A stretch of 13,907 bases of DNA from Clostridia bacterium (GTDB taxonomy: Bacteria > Bacillota > Clostridia > DUPQ01): assembly GCA_030592355.1 (NCBI GenBank), contig JAUVJE010000042.1, forward strand, positions 1 to 13,907, written 5' to 3'. The notes beneath the pieces are model-generated. The model did not search any database. It had not been told where the DNA came from and was given only the letters and a program-made list of their open reading frames with translations. Of this stretch, positions 6,907 through 13,757 are shown piece by piece. Numbering within the stretch: position 1 is the stretch's first letter; each line of letters starts with the position of its first letter. Both the position numbers and the translations under genes were made by a program.

Positions 6907-8647
6907 CGGATAAACTGGATAAAAGAGCTTCGTCAGCAGTGGCATATGCGCTGTAATAAATAAAATAATTTACCATGCCCGGTTGTGAATTGCCGGGTTT
7001 TTTAATATTCTTCACTTCCGAGTAATCAACGGCCACCTGCCCGCTGTTTTTTGCCCTGCTGTGGTAAGCGGCAATAACAGCAGCTTCGCTGATGGTTTGA
7101 TCAGGGAAGAGCTCCTCCTTTTTATCCTTCTTGCGAATAATAATATGAGAGCCTGGAATTCCCTTGACATGGAGCCATAAATCCCTTTTGTTTGCAAATT
7201 TGAATGTAAGATAGTCATTTTCAACATTATTTCTACCTGCGAAAATCTCATAACCTTCCGAAGATATATATTTAATCGGGTTGAATTTAAGCTCAGCTTC
7301 TTTTTTCTTATACTTTTGATGTTTTTTCTTCACATAATCCTGTGCGGCCAGTTCACGTCGGATTTCGTCCACATCTTCAGGTGTAGAAGCAATTGCAAGG
7401 GTATGTTCAACGCTTTCAAGATAAGCCAACTCATTCTGTGCGGTTTTAAGTTGAATTTTGGAATTGACAATAGCGCTTTTAGCCTTTTTATATTTTTTAA
7501 AATATTTCTGGGCATTTTGCGCAGCATCTTTGTTGGGGTCGAGTTTTATAGTTGCTATTTCACCTGTATAATAATTTAGAAGATTTACTTTTTCAGCATT
7601 TGGTTCAATAACATGCATATTGGCGGTTATCAATTCGCCGCTGAGCTGAAATTTCTCTGCAGAATCTGCGTTTTCAACTGTTCCGACATGAATGGATATC
7701 TTTTTTTTACAACGCTTGATATTTCTGGACACAGCTTTCACGAGGTCTGTCTTTCTAAGTCCAAGGCGTGCTCTTTCGCCTTTATTTGAGAAATAGTAAT
7801 CAAGAGCGCTGTTAATTCCCGTGAAGGACTTGAGTACTGGATACTGTGTTAGCTGCAGCCCGTGGAAATCAATTGGAAAACCTTCGTCATTTAGCGCGAC
7901 ACAGGGTTCAAAACTGCCTTTTCGTATGTCGAAGGACATTTCATTCAGTGAATCTGATAATCTTGATTTTTCATCATCGGTCAGGAAATCAATAGTTTTA
8001 CCGGAATCAAGCGAACTCCTGTGGCAAACTTCCCTGCACAATACAGGGGAGAAGCCCCTGATAGCAAGAAGCAAAGCTTTTTCCAATGAAACATCTTCAA
8101 CTGATGTTATGTTTTTAATCGAGATGTTTTCCGGTGAGATTTTATTTTGAGGAGGCAAGAAAACATAATTTCTTGCGGGCATAACTTCGCGAACACTGCT
8201 CATTGAAGAATCCACATGTCTGAAGGAATCAAGTATTTTACCAGATGCATTCAAAAGGACAAGATTGCAGTTTCTCCCCGTTAATTCAACTATGAGCAGT
8301 TTATTCTGCATATCGCCCAGTTCATTTCGCGATTCAATTGAAAGCGCGAGATATCTTTCATATTCATAGGATATGACGTCTCTGATTATCCCGCCTGCTA
8401 TATGTTTTCTAAGAAACATACAAAAATTCGGTGGTACCGGTGGGTTTTTCTTGGTTGCTTTTGTGAGATAAATTCCCGGATAAGCTGAATTCATGGAGAT
8501 TCTCAGTTTGTGGTTCCCTTTGTAATTGCGCATGATTATAACAACCTCATCCTTTTCAGGCATGTAGATTTTATCAATTCGGGATTCGCATATTGCATTT
8601 TTCAATTCAAGGGCGACAGCCCTTACTGTTACGCCGTCAAAAGGCAT
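6899..8647 (-). CDS. rqcH: Ribosome quality control factor RqcH (NFACT/Rqc2 family)
   Basis: RqcH binds 50S subunits carrying stalled peptidyl-tRNA and recruits Ala-tRNA to build C-terminal alanine tails that mark the nascent chain for degradation. The N-terminal NFACT-N domain (about 1-180) contains NPPVPPNFCMFLRKH (68-82) and SRNELGD (106-112). A helix-hairpin-helix and coiled-coil region follows (the Lys-rich helices at about 370-455). NFACT-R is at about 457-570, with the signature WLHVKGIPGSH (491-501) and KKPGNSQPGM near the end. The 582 residues are normal length. Residues 97-98 are Glu-Arg, whereas the characterised Bacillus protein has Asp97-Arg98 there. ATG 8647 overlaps the stop of the upstream propeller gene (TAATG), with an AAGG stretch 9-10 bases before the start. 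The gene converges on the polyferredoxin gene with an 8-bp overlap, and no minus-strand terminator is visible after it. Confidence 0.95.
   Translation of the reverse strand: MPFDGVTVRAVALELKNAICESRIDKIYMPEKDEVVIIMRNYKGNHKLRISMNSAYPGIYLTKATKKNPPVPPNFCMFLRKHIAGGIIRDVISYEYERYLALSIESRNELGDMQNKLLIVELTGRNCNLVLLNASGKILDSFRHVDSSMSSVREVMPARNYVFLPPQNKISPENISIKNITSVEDVSLEKALLLAIRGFSPVLCREVCHRSSLDSGKTIDFLTDDEKSRLSDSLNEMSFDIRKGSFEPCVALNDEGFPIDFHGLQLTQYPVLKSFTGINSALDYYFSNKGERARLGLRKTDLVKAVSRNIKRCKKKISIHVGTVENADSAEKFQLSGELITANMHVIEPNAEKVNLLNYYTGEIATIKLDPNKDAAQNAQKYFKKYKKAKSAIVNSKIQLKTAQNELAYLESVEHTLAIASTPEDVDEIRRELAAQDYVKKKHQKYKKKEAELKFNPIKYISSEGYEIFAGRNNVENDYLTFKFANKRDLWLHVKGIPGSHIIIRKKDKKEELFPDQTISEAAVIAAYHSRAKNSGQVAVDYSEVKNIKKPGNSQPGMVNYFIYYSAYATADEALLSSLSVK
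6977..7003 (+). terminator. Candidate intrinsic terminator of the redox pair, inside the rqcH 3' end
   Basis: CCCGG (6978-6982) and CCGGG (6993-6997) form a 5-bp stem, extended by a G-U pair, with a 10-base loop, followed directly by six T (6998-7003) on the plus strand. It lies 70 bases past the polyferredoxin stop and inside the antisense of rqcH. On the minus strand the same bases encode a conserved KPG...QPG segment of RqcH, so the structure may be partly a by-product of coding. Confidence 0.45.
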
Positions 8648-9762
8648 TAGGGCGTCACCTTCACTTCTCTTACCATTATGCTTTTTCTGGGGATGCCGTT
8701 TTCATCGGGATAGTTAAAGTCAGAATAAAAAATCAAAGCCGTATCAGCACTGATTTTCGTCAGGGCGCAATAGGAACATGTGTCTTTTTGATATTCCAAT
8801 GGTTCTACTACAGCAATTCTAGCGAGCCATTCGCCTTTATAATATGGCCGCAGAAAAAGCCCGGGACGTCCGTAACCTGCAAGTATAACTCCGTTATCCA
8901 GTTTCACGGTCTGAGGCCATACGCCATTGTCGTCAAAATATTCGGGTTTTGTCCATGTCCTGGCGCCGTCTTCCGTCCAGGTGATATACATGGGGCCAAT
9001 TCCTGTTCCGTCTGTAGTCCTGTGGAGTGCAAAAGCGCGGTTCTCGTCGATAAAGCACATGTGCGGCTCACTGAAACCATAACGTTTATCAGCTGCGGGG
9101 TCTTTTTCCAAATCAAATTCGTAGGGAACTCTGCTGACAAATTCAAAAGTCTTGCCGTTATCCGTGCTTTTATGAAACCAGGATGCTCCGTAATCAGAAA
9201 TTTTTCCGTTTTCAATATAGTGTTTATAGAGAAATGTCCATACAGAGTTTTCCGGTCCTATCTTAAGTTGGTGGAGAAAAGCCAGTGGAAAAACACCCTC
9301 TGAGGTATTCATTGTATAACCGGGGAGATTGATGGAAATTTCTTCGAGTTCCCATTTTTTGCCGGGTTTTTTGCGTTGAATATACCAATGCTTGAATTCC
9401 GGGTCGATGTTTTTGGGGTCATAATAATTTCTTATAATACCGTAGCCTGTAAACGTACCGATTACCTCCGGCAAGTTTATTTCCTCTTCAGGAATGGCTT
9501 TTGGACGATAGGGTTTAACCAAATCGCCGTTTTCAAGCACAAGCCCGCCGATTGTACATTCCGCCCATGTCTTTCCTTTGTCATCAGAGTAAATCCATTT
9601 TTCGGGAGCTCCATATGATTTTGCGCTGTCTGCGGATATATGGAATTTAAGATATAGTCTATCTCCGCCGTCAAATACACGGGGAAACTGCCATGGTCCC
9701 CAGTCGCGGATTTCAGCGGGAGCCTGTGATAATAATTTTTCCTTGCCAAGTTCAATTTTCAT
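8647..9762 (-). CDS. Sialidase-superfamily (BNR/Asp-box) beta-propeller protein
   Basis: Three Asp-box repeats of the S/T-x-D-x-G-x-T-W/F type lie at residues 59-66, 199-206 and 263-270, on regularly recurring beta-rich segments, as in six-bladed sialidase-fold propellers. WGPWQFPRVF near the N-terminus (21-30) and RPYYKGEW (305-312) are further propeller-like aromatic segments. The fold fits exo-sialidases and other glycosidases or glycan-binding proteins, but I cannot identify the full Arg triad and Tyr/Glu nucleophile pair, so catalysis and substrate are open. No signal peptide or membrane segment is present, so it is predicted to be cytoplasmic, which is unusual for a sialidase. The start at 9762 has AGGAG 7 bases upstream. 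It lies 10 bp after the larger propeller gene, and its stop overlaps the rqcH start, so the three are probably one operon. Confidence 0.8.
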   Translation of the reverse strand: MKIELGKEKLLSQAPAEIRDWGPWQFPRVFDGGDRLYLKFHISADSAKSYGAPEKWIYSDDKGKTWAECTIGGLVLENGDLVKPYRPKAIPEEEINLPEVIGTFTGYGIIRNYYDPKNIDPEFKHWYIQRKKPGKKWELEEISINLPGYTMNTSEGVFPLAFLHQLKIGPENSVWTFLYKHYIENGKISDYGASWFHKSTDNGKTFEFVSRVPYEFDLEKDPAADKRYGFSEPHMCFIDENRAFALHRTTDGTGIGPMYITWTEDGARTWTKPEYFDDNGVWPQTVKLDNGVILAGYGRPGLFLRPYYKGEWLARIAVVEPLEYQKDTCSYCALTKISADTALIFYSDFNYPDENGIPRKSIMVREVKVTP

Positions 9763-9772
9763 TAAATACTCC

Positions 9773-11152
9773 TTATTCTACCGGTTTTGGTATTCCAAGC
9801 ATGGGCTCGGGTTGAATCCCGTGTGCGGGAATCAAATCACCACTTATTGAGAATAGTATTGCTGTGTGCATTTCAAGTTCAATCATTATAAATTTGCCTG
9901 TCAGATCTTTCAAAGATTTATTTTTCCATTGTGGAATTACAGCAATATCATCGCCTGTGAATGGTGAGCAATCATCATAATCAAAACCCTCGTATGGAAT
10001 CCTCGTATCAGGATTCAGAATTCTATAGCGTACCGTTCCTGTCGGCGAACATAAATTGAAAGATAAATTGACTCCGTCCAATCTCATTCTTTTCATTTGC
10101 AGCTTAGCCTTTAAACCATATGATTCCATCCCTGCAAAACCATGTTTTCTAATTTTATAGAACATTATCTGGTTATTGCCGTTTTCTTTTACATAATCAG
10201 ATAATTCTGAATCCGGATAAGCAGGCTTAAATCCCCAGCCATGATCGGTTCTGCCTCCGCCTGCGGTCAGTATCCATTCCCTGCCGTCGGGTGATTCATT
10301 CATATTTGAGAAATAAATGGTGGTAAACCCAAAATCCGGGGGCATCGGGCGGTCCACCATTGGTTCCCGCGCGGCTCTGTTCCATATGATTCCGTCATAA
10401 CTGTAGGTAAGAGCCGAATCTACTTTGCCGGCCATTTTAGTCCAAACCGTGTCATCCTCATCTGTGTAGTATAGTTGTAGAAAACCAATGAAATAACCGT
10501 TTTCGGGATATACGGTCATGCCGTAGTATTGCGTATATTCAATATCAAATGGATTTGGCGAAAGGATTACCTGAGGGTCGGTCCAGTTTTTCAGATCCTC
10601 TGAAAAAAGGGTGGTTATTCTGCGGTCAACATGGGCGCCGCGGCAGATAATCTGGTATTTGCCAAGCACAGAATTGTAAAAAATGTTATTAGAAGTATCT
10701 GATGCATGTTCGCTGACTTTATATTCAGTATCAGTATTCCAGTTTAGGGCATCGGTGCTGACTGCCACATAGCCGCGTCCTTTACTGGTGTCGTTTTCAT
10801 TAACTTTCATAATCACGCATTTATAGCGCTCATTTGGATTGTCAGTAAAATTATCCCGGTAAACGACATAAGAACCGGTTTTTTTCACTGAAGGCACTTT
10901 GCCGGCAGCAGTGAAATTAATACCGTCGTCGCTTACTGCATAATGAGCTGTACGGTCCCAGTCTCTGCTCCTATTTGGCAGAAAAGCGTAAAACAGATAA
11001 TATTTTTTTATTTCGGGAAGATAGACAACGGACGAGCCGGCGGTTATTCCCGGTTTTTCAAAACTTCCCGATTTCACCGGCTTAAAAATTCGTCTTCTGA
11101 CGCCGCGTTTTGAGTTAATCATAAAATCATCGAAAAATACAAAAGTGTTCAT
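9773..11152 (-). CDS. Five-bladed beta-propeller glycosidase-like protein (GH32/GH43 type) with C-terminal beta-sandwich
   Basis: Blade-like repeats, each carrying S-x-D followed by an aromatic residue, occur at about 74-80 (SDDGINF), 132-138 (STDALNW), 184-190 (SEDLKNW) and 251-257 (SYDGIIW). An N-terminal FFDDFMI (6-12), followed by a basic segment and KPVK, resembles the VDDYLI opening of uncharacterised glycoside hydrolase 32-like proteins common in Planctomycetes and other carbohydrate degraders. After about residue 350 a beta-sandwich-like domain carries GFDYDDCSPFTGDDI (389-403), also matching that group from memory. No signal peptide is visible, so the protein is predicted to be intracellular. 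The substrate is unknown. GAGGGAG lies about 5-6 bases before the ATG at 11152. It is the first gene of the probable operon with the smaller propeller and rqcH. Confidence 0.72.
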   Translation of the reverse strand: MNTFVFFDDFMINSKRGVRRRIFKPVKSGSFEKPGITAGSSVVYLPEIKKYYLFYAFLPNRSRDWDRTAHYAVSDDGINFTAAGKVPSVKKTGSYVVYRDNFTDNPNERYKCVIMKVNENDTSKGRGYVAVSTDALNWNTDTEYKVSEHASDTSNNIFYNSVLGKYQIICRGAHVDRRITTLFSEDLKNWTDPQVILSPNPFDIEYTQYYGMTVYPENGYFIGFLQLYYTDEDDTVWTKMAGKVDSALTYSYDGIIWNRAAREPMVDRPMPPDFGFTTIYFSNMNESPDGREWILTAGGGRTDHGWGFKPAYPDSELSDYVKENGNNQIMFYKIRKHGFAGMESYGLKAKLQMKRMRLDGVNLSFNLCSPTGTVRYRILNPDTRIPYEGFDYDDCSPFTGDDIAVIPQWKNKSLKDLTGKFIMIELEMHTAILFSISGDLIPAHGIQPEPMLGIPKPVE

Positions 11153-11179
11153 ATTTGCTCCCTCAATTCAGCTAATCTT

Positions 11180-11185
11180 ATTATA
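11180..11185 (-). promoter_or_regulatory. Possible -10 element for the propeller-rqcH operon
   Basis: Read on the minus strand, TATAAT lies 27 bases before the ATG at 11152. The hexamer 17 bases upstream is a poor -35 match. It is the only consensus -10 near the start, so the operon promoter is placed here with low certainty. Confidence 0.3.
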
Positions 11186-11282
11186 ACCATATATCAAGGA
11201 CACTACCATCGTAAATTTACCCCCAGATAAAAATTTGCGGAATGGCGAATTAAACAGGGCGTTGATTGGGTATTATAAAATA

Positions 11283-11309
11283 TTATTAATACCGGATAAT
11301 CATTAATAA
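11283..11309. promoter_or_regulatory. Perfect dyad in the divergent intergenic region
   Basis: TTATTAAT (11283-11290) and ATTAATAA (11302-11309) form a perfect 8-base inverted repeat with an 11-base spacer, giving half-site centres about two helical turns apart, as expected for a dimeric repressor. It lies between the minus-strand propeller operon and the plus-strand glutaredoxin gene, so it could control either. The whole gap of 353 bases (11153-11505) contains no gene that I can support. Its right half looks like an untranslated leader with short hairpins. The A/T-only arms make a chance dyad possible. Confidence 0.35.
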
Positions 11310-11505
11310 GATTCGGTTGTTCGATAGGATTGGAATGTGGGTATATAGTAAATGGCTAAGATATGACGGCAAGTATTCCGTGGCTATATGCAGGGGCCGA
11401 TGCCGGAAGATGTCGGTAAGACAAATTTCAAATGCAGCAGCGGGGCGGTTGCCGCTATATTTACAGAGAAGTGTATTCACTGAAAGTATAAGAGGAGGAA
11501 ATGAA

Positions 11506-11733
11506 ATGTCAGTAAAAGTTTATTCAACACCTACGTGTCCATTTTGCACCATGGTAAAGAGATATCTGAAAAAGAATGAGGTTTCGTTTTTGGATGTAGA
11601 TGTGTCAATAGACCGCGAGCAGGCTATGAATATGATAAAAAGATCCGGACAGCGCGGAGTGCCTGTTATAGATTTCGACGGCGAAATTATTATTGGGTTT
11701 GATAAAAAAAGACTTGCTGAATTGATTGGCTAA
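11506..11733 (+). CDS. Glutaredoxin-like protein with CPFC active site (YruB/Uxx-star type)
   Basis: This small cytoplasmic thioredoxin-fold protein has 75 residues. It opens MSVKVYSTPTCPFC, placing the redox pair at C11 and C14, and has the cis-proline loop GVPVIDFDG (52-60) and GFDKKRL near the end. The length and the STPTCPxC opening match the glutaredoxin-like YruB family as I recall it, a group found in anaerobes near rubredoxin or redox enzymes and distinct from glutathione-dependent glutaredoxins. The start is ATG 11506, because GGAGG at 11494-11498 precedes it by 7 bases. The reading frame is open upstream to about 11317 but that stretch does not look like protein. The gene stands alone with a strong terminator after it. 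Its electron donor is unknown. Confidence 0.88.
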   Translation: MSVKVYSTPTCPFCTMVKRYLKKNEVSFLDVDVSIDREQAMNMIKRSGQRGVPVIDFDGEIIIGFDKKRLAELIG

Positions 11734-11755
11734 ACAAGTAATCAAAGCACATAAA

Positions 11756-11795
11756 AGAGCCTGATAAAGATTAATATCAGGCTTTATTGTTTTTC
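11756..11795 (+). terminator. Intrinsic terminator after the glutaredoxin-like gene
   Basis: AGCCTGATA (11758-11766) and TATCAGGCT (11775-11783) form a perfect 9-bp stem with an 8-base loop, followed by the T-rich tract TTATTGTTTTT. It begins 23 bases after the stop codon. The A-rich 5' flank gives only a weak version on the other strand. Confidence 0.85.
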
Positions 11796-11901
11796 TGTCT
11801 ATTTAAGGATTATACTTAAAAAGCTCTCCCTGGCATCAAATGCTTCTCTAATTTGTTTCAGATAATTTCCGGTTGCCAAATGCAGATTAAGCTTGATATA
11901 C

Positions 11902-11924
11902 AAAAACCCACATAATATGGGTTT
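11902..11924 (-). terminator. Intrinsic terminator after tRNA-Thr
   Basis: On the minus strand AAACCCA and TGGGTTT form a 7-bp stem around a 7-base loop, continuing into a run of T (A at 11902-11906 on the plus strand). It begins 4 bases after the encoded CCA end of the tRNA, so it ends the tRNA transcript. Confidence 0.8.
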
Positions 11925-11927
11925 GTG

Positions 11928-12003
<76 letters not shown>

Positions 12004-12019
12004 GCAATTCGCGATTTGT

Positions 12020-12048
12020 ATTTTAACACAATCAATATTGTAAGTCTA
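12020..12048 (-). promoter_or_regulatory. Candidate promoter of tRNA-Thr
   Basis: On the minus strand TAGACT (12043-12048, 4 of 6 to TTGACA) and TAAAAT (12020-12025, 5 of 6 to TATAAT) are 17 bases apart. The -10 ends 16 bases before the mature tRNA 5' end, leaving a short leader for RNase P. The tRNA could also be reached by readthrough from sigH, since no terminator separates them. Confidence 0.5.
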
Positions 12049-12056
12049 TATTTTTT

Positions 12057-12680
12057 TCAGCGGATGTTTCCTGCTATATTCGATATTTTTCTTTTAATCC
12101 TCTGAAGCGCATTGTCGATTGATTTAGGTGGTTTGTCCAGCAATTTGGAAATTTGCATATAATCCTCGCCTTTGAGATATAAAGTCAGAACCTCGTTTTC
12201 CATTTTACTGAGATTATCACTAATCAATTGCATGAGGTTGATGGTGTTTTCCTTGCTTATAACCAATTCTTCGGGATTTCTGTTGCTGTAAAGATAGAGG
12301 ATGTCCGCCAACGTGCGTTCTTCTTCGCCCTTTATGGGTTTATTGAGCGAGATATAAGAATTTAAAGGCTGATGTTTCTGCCGTGTAGCTGTTTTTACCG
12401 CTGTAAGAATCTGCCTGGTTATGCACAGTTCCGCAAATGCAAAAAACAAGGGAGTCTTCGAGGGGTTATAATCCTTTACAGCTTTATATAGGCCTATCAT
12501 ACCCTCCTGAATCAGATCCTCATGCTCAGCGCCCACCAGAAAATAAGCCCTTGACTTTGCTTTGGCAAGATAACGGTATTTGTGCAGAATAAAATCCATA
12601 GCTTCGTCATTGCCCTGCCTTGCCATTGTTATTACTTCAATATCAGTCATTTTGTTGAAATTCTTATCGCTGATTGCCAT
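12057..12680 (-). CDS. sigH: RNA polymerase sigma-H factor (transition state and sporulation)
   Basis: SigH (Spo0H) directs RNA polymerase to promoters of early sporulation and stationary-phase genes. Region 2 is clear: HEDLIQEGMIGLYKAVKDYN (53-72) for core binding, -10 recognition and melting, then FAELCITRQILTAVKTATRQ (82-101) and a LNSYISLNKPI linker (106-116). Region 4 carries the helix-turn-helix in DYMQISKLLDKPPKSIDNAL (173-192), followed by QRIKRKI. The 207 residues are full length; the Bacillus subtilis protein has 218. AAAGGA lies 7 bases before the ATG at 12680 and overlaps the stop of the upstream UroD-family gene, so expression may be coupled to it. tRNA-Thr follows downstream on the same strand. 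Confidence 0.94.
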   Translation of the reverse strand: MAISDKNFNKMTDIEVITMARQGNDEAMDFILHKYRYLAKAKSRAYFLVGAEHEDLIQEGMIGLYKAVKDYNPSKTPLFFAFAELCITRQILTAVKTATRQKHQPLNSYISLNKPIKGEEERTLADILYLYSNRNPEELVISKENTINLMQLISDNLSKMENEVLTLYLKGEDYMQISKLLDKPPKSIDNALQRIKRKISNIAGNIR

Positions 12681-12692
12681 TTAGGTATCCTT

Positions 12693-13718
12693 TCATAACT
12701 TAAAATATTTATTCTGGTTTCTGAAAACATCCAACAGCGCTTCAATATTTTCTTCCGGAACATCATATGGAACACCGTGGGTGGGTGAAGCAATATATCC
12801 TCCGCCTTTACCTAAAACCTGCATAATTCTGGAAGTTTCTCTCCGAACTCCGTCAGGCGTTTCAAAAGGCAGCATTCCCTGTGTGCTTATGGCACCCCAG
12901 AAAGACAGGTCGTTTCCGAACTCAGCCTTTACATTTTCAATATTATAAATCTCCGGTTGAAAGGTCTGGTAGCAGTGTAAACCGCACTCAATTACATCCG
13001 AAAATATTTCTCCGATATCGCCGCATGAATGCTGAAACACATATTTGCCGCCGTTCCTGACCGATGAATAAGCTCGTTTGAGCCGTGGTTTGATAAATTC
13101 ACGCCACATGGCAGGCCCCATGATGAGACCTCTCTGCTGACCCCAGTCGTCGCCAAAGTAGATGCCGTCAATATCATACTGAACGGCAAATTCCACCAGC
13201 TTTACATTGAAATCGCATATCCTGTCCAATAATCTGTGAACAAAATCAGGATTCATTATCATGTCTATCAGCAGATTTTCCATACCCCGCAGAGTCCAGG
13301 CTCTTTCAAAAAGTGAAAATCCTATGCTAAATATATTAAATGTGTCTTTATTTTCAGATATGAATTGCTCCAACCTGACACCAAGTTCATCAAAATTTAT
13401 TGCCGGATAATCAAATTCAGTTGCGTCAAGTCCTTTAAGAATCTGGTTTTCCACCACGCCGATGTCTTTATCAGGGCCGCTCCTGTTCCAAATAACTCCC
13501 CACATATCGATATAATGCTCAGGTTTACCTTCAATTTCCTTATGTGCCTTTGCATAACCGATTGTTTTAATGTGATTGTCGATTTTAGATTCAAAATCCG
13601 GGTCGCCGAAATATTTTGCCAATTTCTTCCGAAGAGGAATGGTAAAGCCTATTTCATAAGGGATGATGTCAGATTCTTTATGATTGAGTGAGTTTATGAC
13701 CCTTTGTTTCTTATTCAT
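12693..13718 (-). CDS. Uroporphyrinogen decarboxylase/MtaA-superfamily protein
   Basis: This is a (beta/alpha)8-barrel protein related to uroporphyrinogen decarboxylase and to corrinoid:CoM-type methyltransferases (MtaA/CmuA). Seen are FGDDWGQQRG (188-197) with acidic D190 and D191, QHSCGDI (229-235; H230 and C232, equivalent to zinc ligands of the methyltransferase branch), FQPEIYNIENVK (253-264), FWGAISTQGMLPF (273-285), TPDGVRRE (287-294) and GGGYIASPTHGVPYDVPEEN (305-324). The His-x-Cys and the lack of any haem genes nearby favour a methyltransferase-like role over haem synthesis. No corrinoid protein is adjacent, so the methyl donor and acceptor are unknown. ATG 13718 (341 residues) is chosen because GGAGG precedes it by 4 bases; an upstream in-frame extension is hydrophobic and untypical. 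sigH starts 12 bp downstream. Confidence 0.85.
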   Translation of the reverse strand: MNKKQRVINSLNHKESDIIPYEIGFTIPLRKKLAKYFGDPDFESKIDNHIKTIGYAKAHKEIEGKPEHYIDMWGVIWNRSGPDKDIGVVENQILKGLDATEFDYPAINFDELGVRLEQFISENKDTFNIFSIGFSLFERAWTLRGMENLLIDMIMNPDFVHRLLDRICDFNVKLVEFAVQYDIDGIYFGDDWGQQRGLIMGPAMWREFIKPRLKRAYSSVRNGGKYVFQHSCGDIGEIFSDVIECGLHCYQTFQPEIYNIENVKAEFGNDLSFWGAISTQGMLPFETPDGVRRETSRIMQVLGKGGGYIASPTHGVPYDVPEENIEALLDVFRNQNKYFKL

Positions 13719-13737
13719 GAATCCTCCGGAGCTTCTA

Positions 13738-13757
13738 ATGTATAAATAATTATACAT
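13738..13757. promoter_or_regulatory. Perfect palindrome overlapping a TATAAT before the UroD-family gene
   Basis: ATGTATAA and TTATACAT form an 8-base inverted repeat with a 4-base spacer, 19 bases upstream of the start codon. On the minus strand the distal arm contains TATAAT, which could be the -10 element, although the hexamer at the -35 position (TTCCCT) is a poor match. Such an overlap would let a bound dimer block transcription of the UroD-family gene and possibly of sigH behind it. The stretch beyond it to the window end shows nothing that I can assign. Confidence 0.4.

Noticed and set aside
8593..9303. A 236-codon plus-strand frame opposite the sialidase-like gene and the start of rqcH
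   Set aside because: It is entirely antisense to two genes with clear family motifs, has no ribosome binding site, and its translation is rich in Cys, Phe and Ser without recognisable motifs.
11317..11505. N-terminal extension of the glutaredoxin-like protein
   Set aside because: A strong GGAGG lies 7 bases before ATG 11506, where the thioredoxin fold begins. The upstream translation is irregular and family members are about 75 residues long.
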